From the NCBI RefSeq assembly GCF_001421325.1, contig NZ_LMJY01000018.1, positions 211,549 to 275,548 on the forward strand: a stretch of DNA of 64,000 nucleotides, written 5' to 3'. Below, piece by piece: positions 19,604 to 28,800 of the stretch (positions within the stretch are counted from its first letter, which is position 1; the number at the start of each line of letters is the position of its first letter). The DNA is from Novosphingobium sp. Leaf2 (GTDB lineage Bacteria > Pseudomonadota > Alphaproteobacteria > Sphingomonadales > Sphingomonadaceae). The position numbers and the translations under genes were made by a program. The notes beneath the pieces are model-generated. The model did no database searches, was not told the DNA's origin, and saw nothing but the letters and a program-made list of their open reading frames with translations.

Positions 19604-21693
19604 AGATCAATTTCCGGCGCTTCCTGCGCGCGCCGCACGTCACCACTGGAACCTTGCGCAACAGCTTCGATCGCCGGGCAGTGGTGATCGGCGGTATCCA
19701 GGGCGGTATCGGTTGCCTGCTGGCCGCGCGCATGACGTACCTGTCGGTGTTTGAGAACGAGAAGTACAAGCTTCAGGCCGAAAGCAACCGGGTCAACCTG
19801 TCACTCATTCCGCCACGCCGGGGCTGGATCCTCGATCGCAACGGCCAGCCTCTCGCGTCCAACCGCGCGGACTTTCGCGTCGACATCATCCCCGAGCGGA
19901 TGACCGAGGGTGATCGCACGCTCGCGGAACTGGGCAAGCTGCTGTCTCTGACCCCGATCGCGATGCAGGACTTGCAGGACAAGCTGGAAAAGGCCCGCGG
20001 TTTCGCCGCCGTTGAAGTGGCATCAGGGCTGGACTGGGAGCGGTTCGCCGCCGTCAGTGTGCGGCTGCCCGACCTTCCCGGCGTGGTGACCCAGCGTGGC
20101 TATTCCCGCTTCTATCCTACCGGACCGGCGGTGGGCCACCTGATCGGGTATGTGGGCGCGGCCTCTGCCGAAGAGTACGAAAAGGACCGCGATCCCGTCC
20201 TCATCACGCCGGGCTACAAAGTCGGCAAGGACGCCCTCGAAAAATTCTACGAGAAGGACCTGCGCGGCAAGCCCGGTGCTCGCCGCGTCGAGGTGACGGC
20301 GTCAGGGCGGATCGTGCGCGACCTCGATACCCGCGAGGATGTGCCCGGCAAGACGATCAAGCTGACGATCGATGCCGGCATTCAGGACTATGCCGCCCGC
20401 CGCATCGGCCCCGAATCCGCTGCGGTGGTGGTGATGGACTGCCAGACGGGTGACTTGCTCGCGATGTGCTCGATGCCGTGTTTCGATCCCAACAGCTTTT
20501 CCGACGGCATCGGCCGGCTCGAATGGAAGATGCTGTCGGACGACGATCATGTGCCCTTGCGCAACAAGGTGCTGCGCGGGCTCTATCCGCCGGGCTCCAC
20601 CGTGAAGCCGATGGTCGCGCTGTCGTTCCTGGAAGCCGGCCTCGACCCCAACGAATCGGTAATCTGCAACGGCGGCCTCAGGGTCGGCAACCGGGTGTTT
20701 CATTGCTGGCAGCACCGGGGGCATGGCTCGGTCAACATGGCCAAGGGCATCTACCAAAGCTGCGACGTGTATTTCTACCATTTCGCCCAGCGCATCGGCA
20801 TGGACCCGATCGCGGCGATGGCGCACCGGCTGGGGCTGGGCCATGATTTTCCCCTGCCCGTGGCCGGCCAATCCTATGGCACCGTACCCGATCCCGCTTG
20901 GAAGCTGCGCAAATACGGCAAGGAATGGCAGACGTTCGACACCGTGAACGCTACCATCGGCCAGGGCTATTTTCTGGTCAATCCGCTGCAACAGGCCGTG
21001 CAGGCCTCCCGCCTTGCTACGGGCCGCATCATCATGCCGCGCCTGATCCACGGGCAGGAAAACACGATGCAGGCCTCGCTGGGCATTCCGGCGGATCATA
21101 TCGCCTATATCCGCCAGGCCATGTCCGATGTGGCCAACGGGCCGGGCTCCGCGCCCCACGCGCGCCTGCCGTTCCCGGACATCAAGCTGGCTGGCAAGAC
21201 CGGCACCGCGCAAGTCGTCGGCCTCAATGTCGGCAACGGCAAAGGCGGCTTGTGGAAGCACCGGGACCACGGGCACTTCATCTGCTTCGCCCCGGCGGAC
21301 AATCCGCGCTATGCCTGCTCGGTCGTGGTCGAACATGGCGGGGGATCGGGCGCCGCCTATCCCATCGCGCGCGACGTGCTCACTTACGTGTTCGACAAGC
21401 AGAGGGGCATGGACATCCTGACCGAGCTTGAAACAGGCTGGGGCGGCACGCCCGAACAGCGCCTGGATGCGCGCTACAAAGCCTATTCCGCGCAGTACGG
21501 CGTCGGCGCGCCAGCGGTGCCCAGCGACGAAGAAAGCCGCAAGTTGCAAGCCGCCGACGGCGCGGACGAGCCGGCCCAGCCCATCACTGAGGCGCAGTCT
21601 CCCGCGCCCGAGCCTGATCCCAACGCCGCTGCCAGCGCTGCCCCCCAGGCATCGCCCTCACCCGTAGCCAGCCCCGGAAGCGCGCCGCAATGA
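19600..21693 (+). CDS. mrdA: Penicillin-binding protein 2 (elongasome transpeptidase)
   Basis: 697 residues. Short cytoplasmic N-terminus, one membrane anchor (about 30-50), a dimerisation/pedestal domain starting RRGWILDRNGQPLASNR, then the transpeptidase domain. Active-site motifs are Ser333 in PPGSTVKPM (SxxK), SCD in YQSCDVYFYHF (SxN class) and KTG at 533-535. A low-complexity Ala/Pro/Ser tail of about 60 residues follows the catalytic domain; such tails are common in sphingomonads but its role is unknown. The stop overlaps the rodA start. Confidence 0.96.
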   Translation: MKINFRRFLRAPHVTTGTLRNSFDRRAVVIGGIQGGIGCLLAARMTYLSVFENEKYKLQAESNRVNLSLIPPRRGWILDRNGQPLASNRADFRVDIIPERMTEGDRTLAELGKLLSLTPIAMQDLQDKLEKARGFAAVEVASGLDWERFAAVSVRLPDLPGVVTQRGYSRFYPTGPAVGHLIGYVGAASAEEYEKDRDPVLITPGYKVGKDALEKFYEKDLRGKPGARRVEVTASGRIVRDLDTREDVPGKTIKLTIDAGIQDYAARRIGPESAAVVVMDCQTGDLLAMCSMPCFDPNSFSDGIGRLEWKMLSDDDHVPLRNKVLRGLYPPGSTVKPMVALSFLEAGLDPNESVICNGGLRVGNRVFHCWQHRGHGSVNMAKGIYQSCDVYFYHFAQRIGMDPIAAMAHRLGLGHDFPLPVAGQSYGTVPDPAWKLRKYGKEWQTFDTVNATIGQGYFLVNPLQQAVQASRLATGRIIMPRLIHGQENTMQASLGIPADHIAYIRQAMSDVANGPGSAPHARLPFPDIKLAGKTGTAQVVGLNVGNGKGGLWKHRDHGHFICFAPADNPRYACSVVVEHGGGSGAAYPIARDVLTYVFDKQRGMDILTELETGWGGTPEQRLDARYKAYSAQYGVGAPAVPSDEESRKLQAADGADEPAQPITEAQSPAPEPDPNAAASAAPQASPSPVASPGSAPQ

Positions 21694-22802
21694 ACCGCTC
21701 GATCGTCCCCGAAGCGATCTCGCGCCAGCCTTGGCAGATGCTGATTCCGCTGTGCGGTCTCGTGTCGCTGGGCGCCGCCGTTCTGTATTCGGCCGCCGGG
21801 GGCAGCCTGCAGCCCTATGCGCTGACCCACGCGCTGCGGTTCTGCATCTTTCTGGTCATGGCGATCTTCATATCACGCCTGAGCCGCAACGTCTTTCGCA
21901 CCATCGCCTACCCGGTCTATGGCGCGATCCTCGGGCTGCTGGTTCTCGTCGAACTGATCGGCGCTGTTGGCGGAGGCAGTCAGCGATGGCTCAACCTGGG
22001 CTTCATGTCGCTGCAGCCCTCCGAACTGATGAAGCCGGCCATCGTGCTGGTGCTTGCCCGCTTCTACGAAACGCTACCCCACGCGATGACCGCAAGCTGG
22101 CGCGGGCTTGTGCCCGCCGGCGTGCTGATCGCGCTGCCGGCGATATTCGTGCTGATCCAGCCAGACCTGGGCACGGCCACTGCCGTATGCTTTGGCGGCG
22201 TGGTGATCATGTTCCTGGCCGGCTTGCCGCTGTGGTGGTTCCTGAGCGCGGGCGGGGCGCTGATGGTCATCGCCCCGATCGCCTTCTTCACCTTGCTGCA
22301 TGACTATCAGCGCAACCGGGTACTGGTGTTCATGGACCCGGAGGGCGATCCGCTCGGCACCGGCTATCACATCACCCAATCGAAGATCGCCATCGGATCG
22401 GGCGGCATATTCGGCAAGGGCTTTGGCAACGGCACGCAAAGCCATCTGCAATACCTGCCCGAAGCCCACACGGACTTCGTGTTCGCCACCATGGCGGAGG
22501 AATGGGGCCTGCTCGGCGGCCTGTTCGTGCTGACCGTGTTTGCGATCGTCATCGGCTGGGGCATGCGGGTGGCCCGCCGGGCACCGGACCGGTTCTCAAG
22601 CCTGCTGGCCGCCGGCATGACCGCCACGATGTTTTTCTATGTGATGATCAATCTGATGATGGTGATGGGTCTGGCACCGGTCGTCGGCATCCCGCTGCCG
22701 TTCATGAGCCACGGGGGAACCTCGATGCTGACCAACATGATCTGCCTGGGCACCATCATGGCGGTAAACCGGTGGAACCGTGGTGGCGGTTCGTTGTCCT
22801 GA
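21690..22802 (+). CDS. rodA: Rod shape-determining protein RodA (SEDS glycosyltransferase)
   Basis: 370 residues with about 10 membrane segments; peptidoglycan glycosyltransferase partner of PBP2. SEDS signatures visible are GGSQRWLNLGFMSLQPSELMK, QPDLGTATAV, the catalytic-loop region DPEGDPLGTGYHITQSKIAI, the GTQSHLQYLPEAHTDFVFA block and GIPLPFMSHGGTSML near the end. ATG 21690 overlaps the mrdA stop by four bases. Last gene of the cell-elongation operon. Confidence 0.96.
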   Translation: MNRSIVPEAISRQPWQMLIPLCGLVSLGAAVLYSAAGGSLQPYALTHALRFCIFLVMAIFISRLSRNVFRTIAYPVYGAILGLLVLVELIGAVGGGSQRWLNLGFMSLQPSELMKPAIVLVLARFYETLPHAMTASWRGLVPAGVLIALPAIFVLIQPDLGTATAVCFGGVVIMFLAGLPLWWFLSAGGALMVIAPIAFFTLLHDYQRNRVLVFMDPEGDPLGTGYHITQSKIAIGSGGIFGKGFGNGTQSHLQYLPEAHTDFVFATMAEEWGLLGGLFVLTVFAIVIGWGMRVARRAPDRFSSLLAAGMTATMFFYVMINLMMVMGLAPVVGIPLPFMSHGGTSMLTNMICLGTIMAVNRWNRGGGSLS

Positions 22803-22871
22803 ACGGGCGCTGGAATTTTTGGAAATTGCCCCCTTCCCATCTGACAGCCAGTCTTTATAGGAGCCTCTCCG

Positions 22872-22886
22872 CCGCCGAATCGGCGG
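22872..22886 (+). other. Short GC hairpin before the tRNA-Lys pair
   Basis: CCGCCG (22872-22877) / CGGCGG (22881-22886) with a 3-base loop, in the 113-base gap between rodA and the first tRNA-Lys. There is no T-run, so it is a weak terminator candidate for the elongation operon or a structured tRNA leader. Confidence 0.3.
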
Positions 22887-22915
22887 GCCGCAAGGCCCTC
22901 GGGGACAGGTAGCGT

Positions 22916-22991
<76 letters not shown>

Positions 22992-23016
22992 TCCTTCCCT
23001 CCCCGATGCATCGTGG

Positions 23017-23092
<76 letters not shown>

Positions 23093-23193
23093 CCCATCTC
23101 CGGCGTTGAAAACTCTCGCATTGGCGATCATCCACCAGGCCCGTAAGAGGCAGTCAGCATTCTGCTTAGCTGGTGTTTCGGGCATGGGGATTA

Positions 23194-25287
23194 ATGGCGG
23201 TATCCTGCAATCTTGACGCAATTGGCGCAGTTCGGCCTAGCGAAAAGCGAAACGGCTTTTTCCGTTTCGTCGCAGCAAGCACCGCAGTGTGGATGCCTGC
23301 CATGGTGGCTCTTGCCCCTGCCTCGGCTCATGCGAGTGACGATGGACCATCCGATGCCTCGCCCATCATCGTTACCGGCCACGGCCTCGACGACGGCCCT
23401 GCGATACCGGCCTACGATGTGCAGACAATAGGCCGTGACGCCCTGGTGACCACCGCGTCGGGGCGGATTGAGGACGTGCTCTCATCCGTTGCCGGATTTC
23501 AGCAGTTCCGGCGATCGGATAGCCGCGCGTCGAACCCGTCGAACCAAGGCGTTACCTTGCGCGCGCTGGGCGGGAACGCATCAAGCCGCGCGCAAGTCCT
23601 GCTGGACGGGGTGCCCGTGGCCAACCCGTTCTTCGGGTACATTCCTTTAAGCGCCCTGGCGCCAGACCGTCTTGTCTCGGTTCGGGTAACACGCGGCGGC
23701 GGCATGGGCGCGTTCGGCACCGGCGCGGTGTCGGGCACCATCGGGATGCAAAGCGCCGGGCCGGACACAATCGGCCTGCTTCAGGGCGAAGCATTGATCG
23801 ACAATCGCGGCGAAACGCAGACGTCCGTCACTGCCGCGCCGCGCCTGGGCGAAGGGTTCGTGGTCGCCAGCGTGCAATGGGATCGCGGCGAAGGATTTCA
23901 GACCACCCCCGCGGACCAGCGGGTGCCGGCAACATCGCGGGCCGCTTATGAAAGCTGGTCGGCATCCCTGCGCGCTGTGGCACCGCTGACCGACACGGCG
24001 GAAGTACAGGCCTCCACGCTCGTTTACGACGATCAGCGTACCTTGCGTTTCAAGGGGGCCGATTCGACATCGAGCGGTGAGCAGGGATCCTTGCGCTTCG
24101 TAGGGCACGGCGATTGGCAGTTCGACGTACTGGGGTATGTTCAGGCACAGGACTTTTCCAACGTCGTTGTCAGTGCGACCAGCTTCAAGAAGACGCTCGA
24201 CCAGAAAAAGACGCCAACCCTGGCGATCGGCGGCAAGGCGGAAGTGCGCCCTCCCATTGGAAAGGCGCACGTCCTGCGCCTGGGAACGGACATGCGCCTC
24301 TCCAGCGGCAACCTGGTCGAAGTGCCATACAATGCCGCCGGACGGGCTACGGCGTTTCGTCGCGCCGGCGGCAAACAATCGGATTTGGGGTTTTACGTTG
24401 AGGATGACTGGACGCTGGGAAAGCTTGTGCTGACGGGCGGCGTCCGGGCAGACCGGTGGACCATCCGTGACGGCTTCTACCGCGAGTTGAACGCTGCCGG
24501 CACGGTTAACCAGAGCGTGCTCTATGCCGACCGTGATGGTTGGGAAGCCAATGCACGCGGCGGCGCGCGGTGGCAGACAACGCAGACGTTGTCGGTGCGC
24601 GCGGCTGCGTACACCGGGCTTCGGCTGCCTACGCTTAACGAGTTGTACCGGCCGTTCGTGGTGTTTCCGATCACCACGCGCGCCAATGCCAGCCTCAAAC
24701 CCGAACGTCTGCGCGGCTATGAGGCAGGGCTGGATTTTACGCCTCGACCGGGCTTGTCGCTGTCCCTGACGGCGTTCGACAACCTCCTGAAAGACGCCGT
24801 CGCCAACGTTACGCTATCCCCCACCTTGCGCGAGCGCCAGAACGTGAAGGCCATCCGCGCGCGGGGTATCGAGGCAAGCGCCGGGGTGAAGGCCGGACGG
24901 CTGGACCTTGAAGCGTCGCTTTCCTGGACCGACGCGCAGGTGGAGGCTGATGGTTTGCAAGCGCAGCTCAATGGGTTGCGTCCGGCCCAGACCCCGCGCC
25001 ATGCTGCAAGTGGCACCATAGCATGGACGCCGCGCGTTTCCTGGCGGCTTTCCGCAACGCTGCGCCACACCGGTGCCCAGTTCGAGGATGACCTGGAGAC
25101 CAGCATTCTGCCCGCCGTCACCACGCTTGACCTGTTCGCGCAAATCCCTGTCATCACCGGGGCAACCTTGGTGCTGCGCGCTGAGAATGTGACGGATGCC
25201 ACGATCGTGACGCGCAACCAGGCGGGCTCCATCGACCTTGGGCAACCGCGCACCGTGTGGGCGGGCGTCAAAGTCGATTTGCGATAA
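23194..25287 (+). CDS. TonB-dependent receptor
   Basis: About 697 residues. The signal region (FRFVAASTAVWMPAMVALAPASAHA) precedes a TonB-box-like PIIVTG segment, a plug domain (RIEDVLSSVAGFQQFRRSDS, LLDGVPVANPFFG, VRVTRGGGMGAFGTGAVSG) and a beta barrel ending in a conventional terminal strand (TVWAGVKVDLR). ATG 23194 has GGGGA close upstream; GTG 23173 is an alternative giving 704 residues. No riboswitch or Fur-like site was recognised in the 100 bases upstream, and the ligand is unknown. The plug style is BtuB/vitamin-receptor-like (inference). Confidence 0.9.
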   Translation: MAVSCNLDAIGAVRPSEKRNGFFRFVAASTAVWMPAMVALAPASAHASDDGPSDASPIIVTGHGLDDGPAIPAYDVQTIGRDALVTTASGRIEDVLSSVAGFQQFRRSDSRASNPSNQGVTLRALGGNASSRAQVLLDGVPVANPFFGYIPLSALAPDRLVSVRVTRGGGMGAFGTGAVSGTIGMQSAGPDTIGLLQGEALIDNRGETQTSVTAAPRLGEGFVVASVQWDRGEGFQTTPADQRVPATSRAAYESWSASLRAVAPLTDTAEVQASTLVYDDQRTLRFKGADSTSSGEQGSLRFVGHGDWQFDVLGYVQAQDFSNVVVSATSFKKTLDQKKTPTLAIGGKAEVRPPIGKAHVLRLGTDMRLSSGNLVEVPYNAAGRATAFRRAGGKQSDLGFYVEDDWTLGKLVLTGGVRADRWTIRDGFYRELNAAGTVNQSVLYADRDGWEANARGGARWQTTQTLSVRAAAYTGLRLPTLNELYRPFVVFPITTRANASLKPERLRGYEAGLDFTPRPGLSLSLTAFDNLLKDAVANVTLSPTLRERQNVKAIRARGIEASAGVKAGRLDLEASLSWTDAQVEADGLQAQLNGLRPAQTPRHAASGTIAWTPRVSWRLSATLRHTGAQFEDDLETSILPAVTTLDLFAQIPVITGATLVLRAENVTDATIVTRNQAGSIDLGQPRTVWAGVKVDLR

Positions 25288-25302
25288 CCTGCGCAGATCG
25301 TA

Positions 25303-25623
25303 TCACGCGGCGGTGATCTCAATTCCGTAAGCCTTCGCAAGCTGTGCGATGACGTGATCGGCCAGTGGCACGGTGAACTGCAGACCCGTCGCCGTATCTC
25401 CGATCCAGCGGACCTGCGCCTCGATCGGCTTCATGTTGGCGATGCTTAGCCGAACGATCTGGCCAGGTACGAACGGCTCGGCGCAACCCACGATGCTGCA
25501 GCCCAGATGCGAAACGTCGCCCAGTTCCACCGGGAATACATGCCAGCTCGACTTGCGGCAGCGGGCATGGAGCAGAACGGCTATCCGCTGGCTCGCCCGG
25601 CTCCCGGTTTCATCCGACTTCAT
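25303..25623 (-). CDS. PilZ domain protein
   Basis: 106 residues, a single PilZ domain predicted to bind cyclic di-GMP. The N-terminal arginine cluster (SQRIAVLLHARCRK) stands in for the RxxxR motif and DVSHLGC matches D/NxSxxG. Later residues AQVRWIGDTATGLQF match the PilZ C-terminal beta strand pattern. ATG 25623 has AAGGA about 8 bases upstream; the longer ORF to 25794 has no support. It is convergent with the TonB receptor. Confidence 0.8.
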   Translation of the reverse strand: MKSDETGSRASQRIAVLLHARCRKSSWHVFPVELGDVSHLGCSIVGCAEPFVPGQIVRLSIANMKPIEAQVRWIGDTATGLQFTVPLADHVIAQLAKAYGIEITAA

Positions 25624-25684
25624 TGTGATTCCTTGATACGGCACTTGCCGGAAGGGCATAACAACCAAGCGTAAACCACGAGTT

Positions 25685-25864
25685 TCAGCGCGTGGGCGTT
25701 TCCTCGTCCGGTGGCGCGGTGCTGGCCGCCACCTGCGCGTCGATGGTCCTGGCGCGCGTAACCACATCATGCGTGGCTGCATCGTATCGCTCATCGAAGC
25801 TGGGCTGGCGCTTGCACCCGCCCGTCAGAAGCAGGATCGCCAGCACCGGCAACACAGCGCGCAT
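25685..25864 (-). CDS. Small lipoprotein next to tamB
   Basis: 59 residues. The N-terminus MRAVLPVLAILLLTGGC is a lipoprotein signal (lipobox TGGC, Cys17), followed by a short charged mature region (SFDERYDAATHDVVTRAR). ATG 25864 overlaps the tamB stop (ATGA), so it is probably co-translated with tamB. Small lipoproteins of this sort are easily missed. Function is unknown; a role near the TAM complex is only suggested by position. Confidence 0.65.
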   Translation of the reverse strand: MRAVLPVLAILLLTGGCKRQPSFDERYDAATHDVVTRARTIDAQVAASTAPPDEETPTR

Positions 25865-28800
25865 CAGTAGTCCTTCTTTATGCGCACGTTCAGGCTGTTG
25901 ACGCCCGAACCACCCGCCTGGCTCAGCACCGACAGCCACTTCGTCACGCTCACTTCAAGCTGGGTGGCGGTAAAGCCGCGCGCGTCAGTGATCAGCTCGA
26001 CGTAGATGTCGTCGGTCAGATACTGGCCAGCGGCTACAGCGGTGCCGCGCCCGGTCGTCTGGTCCGGACCCAGAATACGCAGGCGGTCGATGCCAGTTGC
26101 CGAACGCAATTTGCCCAGCGGATTTAGGCCGCCACCCGTGCCCCGCAGCGAGTTCAGCGAAGATGCCAGCTGCACCGCCTGGATGGCGGAGAGGTTGGCG
26201 ATCGAACTGCCGAACAGAATGCGCGAGAGCACCTCGTCGTTAGGCAGGCTCGGGTCTGACGAAAACGTGATCTGCGGATTGGTGGCGTGACCGGTGACTG
26301 CGACCTTCACGGTCACGTCGTCGATGTCGTCGGTGGCGGTGATATCGATCGTTGGGTCCAGCGTCGGGCCACCAGTGAACGAGGCTTTACCGTCGCTGAG
26401 CTGGAAGGACCGGCCGGCAAAACCCAGCGTGCCGCGAATGAGCGTCACGTCGCCTGAGACGACAGGCGCTGCGCTGGTTCCGGTCACGTCAAACTTGGCG
26501 CTCCACTCCGACTCCAGCCCCATGCCAGACACGTAGAGCTTTTCAGGCGCGCGCAGATGAAGGTCGAGGCGCAGCAGCGCAAAAGCGCTTGGTGTGGGCG
26601 GCGCAGGCTCGTCCCCGGTGATCCTCGCGGGGCCGCGCGGCGGCTTGAAGCGGACGCCGGTGAGCCGGGGCACTTGCGCCGCGCCTTCACGCACGACCTG
26701 ATAGCGCGTTTCGGGCAGCCGGATATCGCCAGAGAGCAACGCGGGTTGCCCGGCTGCCTTGGTCAGGCGCACGGTGCCGGTGGCGGTAGCGGAAAGCGCG
26801 TCGCTGCGGGCAAGGCGCGCCTTGTCCAGCTTTACGGTCAGGTCCATCGGATACCCTGCGTCAGCCGCAAAGCTGACACGGCCCGATGCGCTGACAGTGC
26901 CGTCGCCTGCCTTGGCAGTGAGCGAACTCAGTTCAAGCGAATTGCCGGTGAACTTGCCCGCGAAAGCCATGCTGCTCAGCCGTGTTCCATAGGCCTGGTT
27001 TTCATAGACGATATCGCGGCCCTGAACGACGCCGTTGATACACGGATCGGATACGCGGCATGAAAAGTCTGCTGCAACGCCGATCGGGCCTGAGAAAGTC
27101 TGGCCGGCCAGTCCCGCGAACGAGAACAGCGTATCGGCTGGCCCATTGTAGCGGATGCCGCCACCCAACGGCGCGTTCATCAGACGGGCAGTCCAGGTGC
27201 CGGTCCCGGCGGGCAGCGGCCGCAGCGTTGCCACCAGACGCCCGATCACCGCGCCGCCGCGACGGAAGACCGCACGTGTATCCGCACCATTGGCCTGCAA
27301 TTTGCCCGCGAAGTTGATGTCCACCGGCTGGCTGACCGTCGACGAGCTCGTCCGCGTGAAATTATTCAGGCTGAGACGGGCATCCGCCTGCGGGAACGCC
27401 CCGCTGCCGGCCTGCTCGAAATCGAAACTGCCGCTGGCCTTGCCGCCGATGCCATAGCCGGGCGCAAACGCGTTCAGGATTGCCAGATCGACGCCTTCCA
27501 TCCGGCTTTGCAGCTTGATCCCGGCACCATAACTGCCCGCGAGTTTCAGAGTGCCGCCGCCGAACGTGATCTCGGTGGGCAGCAATTCGTACGTTCCATT
27601 GCGCGGTACAATCCGCGCGGGCGTCGCGGTCTTGAGGTCGAGGCCACGTACTTTCCCGTCCAGCGCCACGCGCCACACATCCGGCTGCAGGTCGGCGTTG
27701 ACGCCCAGACGGAAAGGAACGCCGCTGACGCCTTCGATCAGGCCCTTCGCCTTGCCGCGCCCGTCGCGATAATCGACCAGCACGCGCGCTGCCGCCAAGT
27801 CGAGCGCCCCTATGCTGGTGCCGGCGATCTGCACATCGGCCACGATGGTCGGCTTGTCATACAGCACTGCGCGCCCGTCGATGATGGCAGAGCCGATCGA
27901 CAGTTTGGCTGGGCCGGCAAACGTGGCGTCCTTGGCGCGCAGATTGAAGTCTGCCGCCTGATACTTGCCTTGCGCATCCAGTCGTACCAGACCGCCGATC
28001 CCGTTGCCTTTGGCGGTCAACTGCCCGGAGAACGGACCGGATGGGGTTTGAACGATGCGACCGGCGAAATCCACGCCGGACAAGTTGGCGTTGTTGATCT
28101 GGATCAAGGTGGCCTTGCCGAGCCCAAGCGTAACATCGGCGGTTAGCGGGCCATAGTCCGTATCCGCCTTGGCGTTAAGGCGGTAGCCGCCCGGCGCGCC
28201 GGTGATGCGCGCATCAAGGTTGGCGATGCCAATCCCGAGGCCGGGCCGTTCGGCGGTGACATGCGCGTCGGGATTGGCGATCGTGCCGGTCACCCGCACG
28301 CCCAGGTTGCCATATTGGCTTGACGTGCCATTGGCTGCCAACGTTATGCGGCCATCGGGTGACCAACTGCCCTGCCCGCTGGTGATGCGCATCAGCGGTG
28401 CGTTCAGCCTGACGCCTGAGAAATGCACGACGCCGTCCGACCCGTATTTCACGTTCGAGGATGCGGCAAAGTTTCCGCCCAGATACGTCTGCAGGTTAGG
28501 GTTAAGCAGTTTGGTCGATCGAGCGCGGACCGTGCCCTGCAGCGCGAAGCCGCGTGCCTCGGTCTTCAGGTCCATGTTGGTGCGGATGTCGAAGATGCCG
28601 ATGCTGTCGAGCCGATAATTGTCGATCCGCCCGTCGATGGCCCCGGTGTACAGCCCCTTGCTCATGTCCGCGACGAGTATCAGGCCCGCATCGATACGGT
28701 CCGAGCGCAGGCGCATATTGTCCGACAGGATGCGCGGGCCCTTGATCGCCAGGTCGCCGTTCAACGTCACGTTGGCAAGGGTGCCACCGGCAACGCTGTC

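Noticed and set aside
23093..23193. Cobalamin riboswitch before the second TonB receptor
   Set aside because: No B12-box-like sequence was seen and 100 bases is too short for a complete element.
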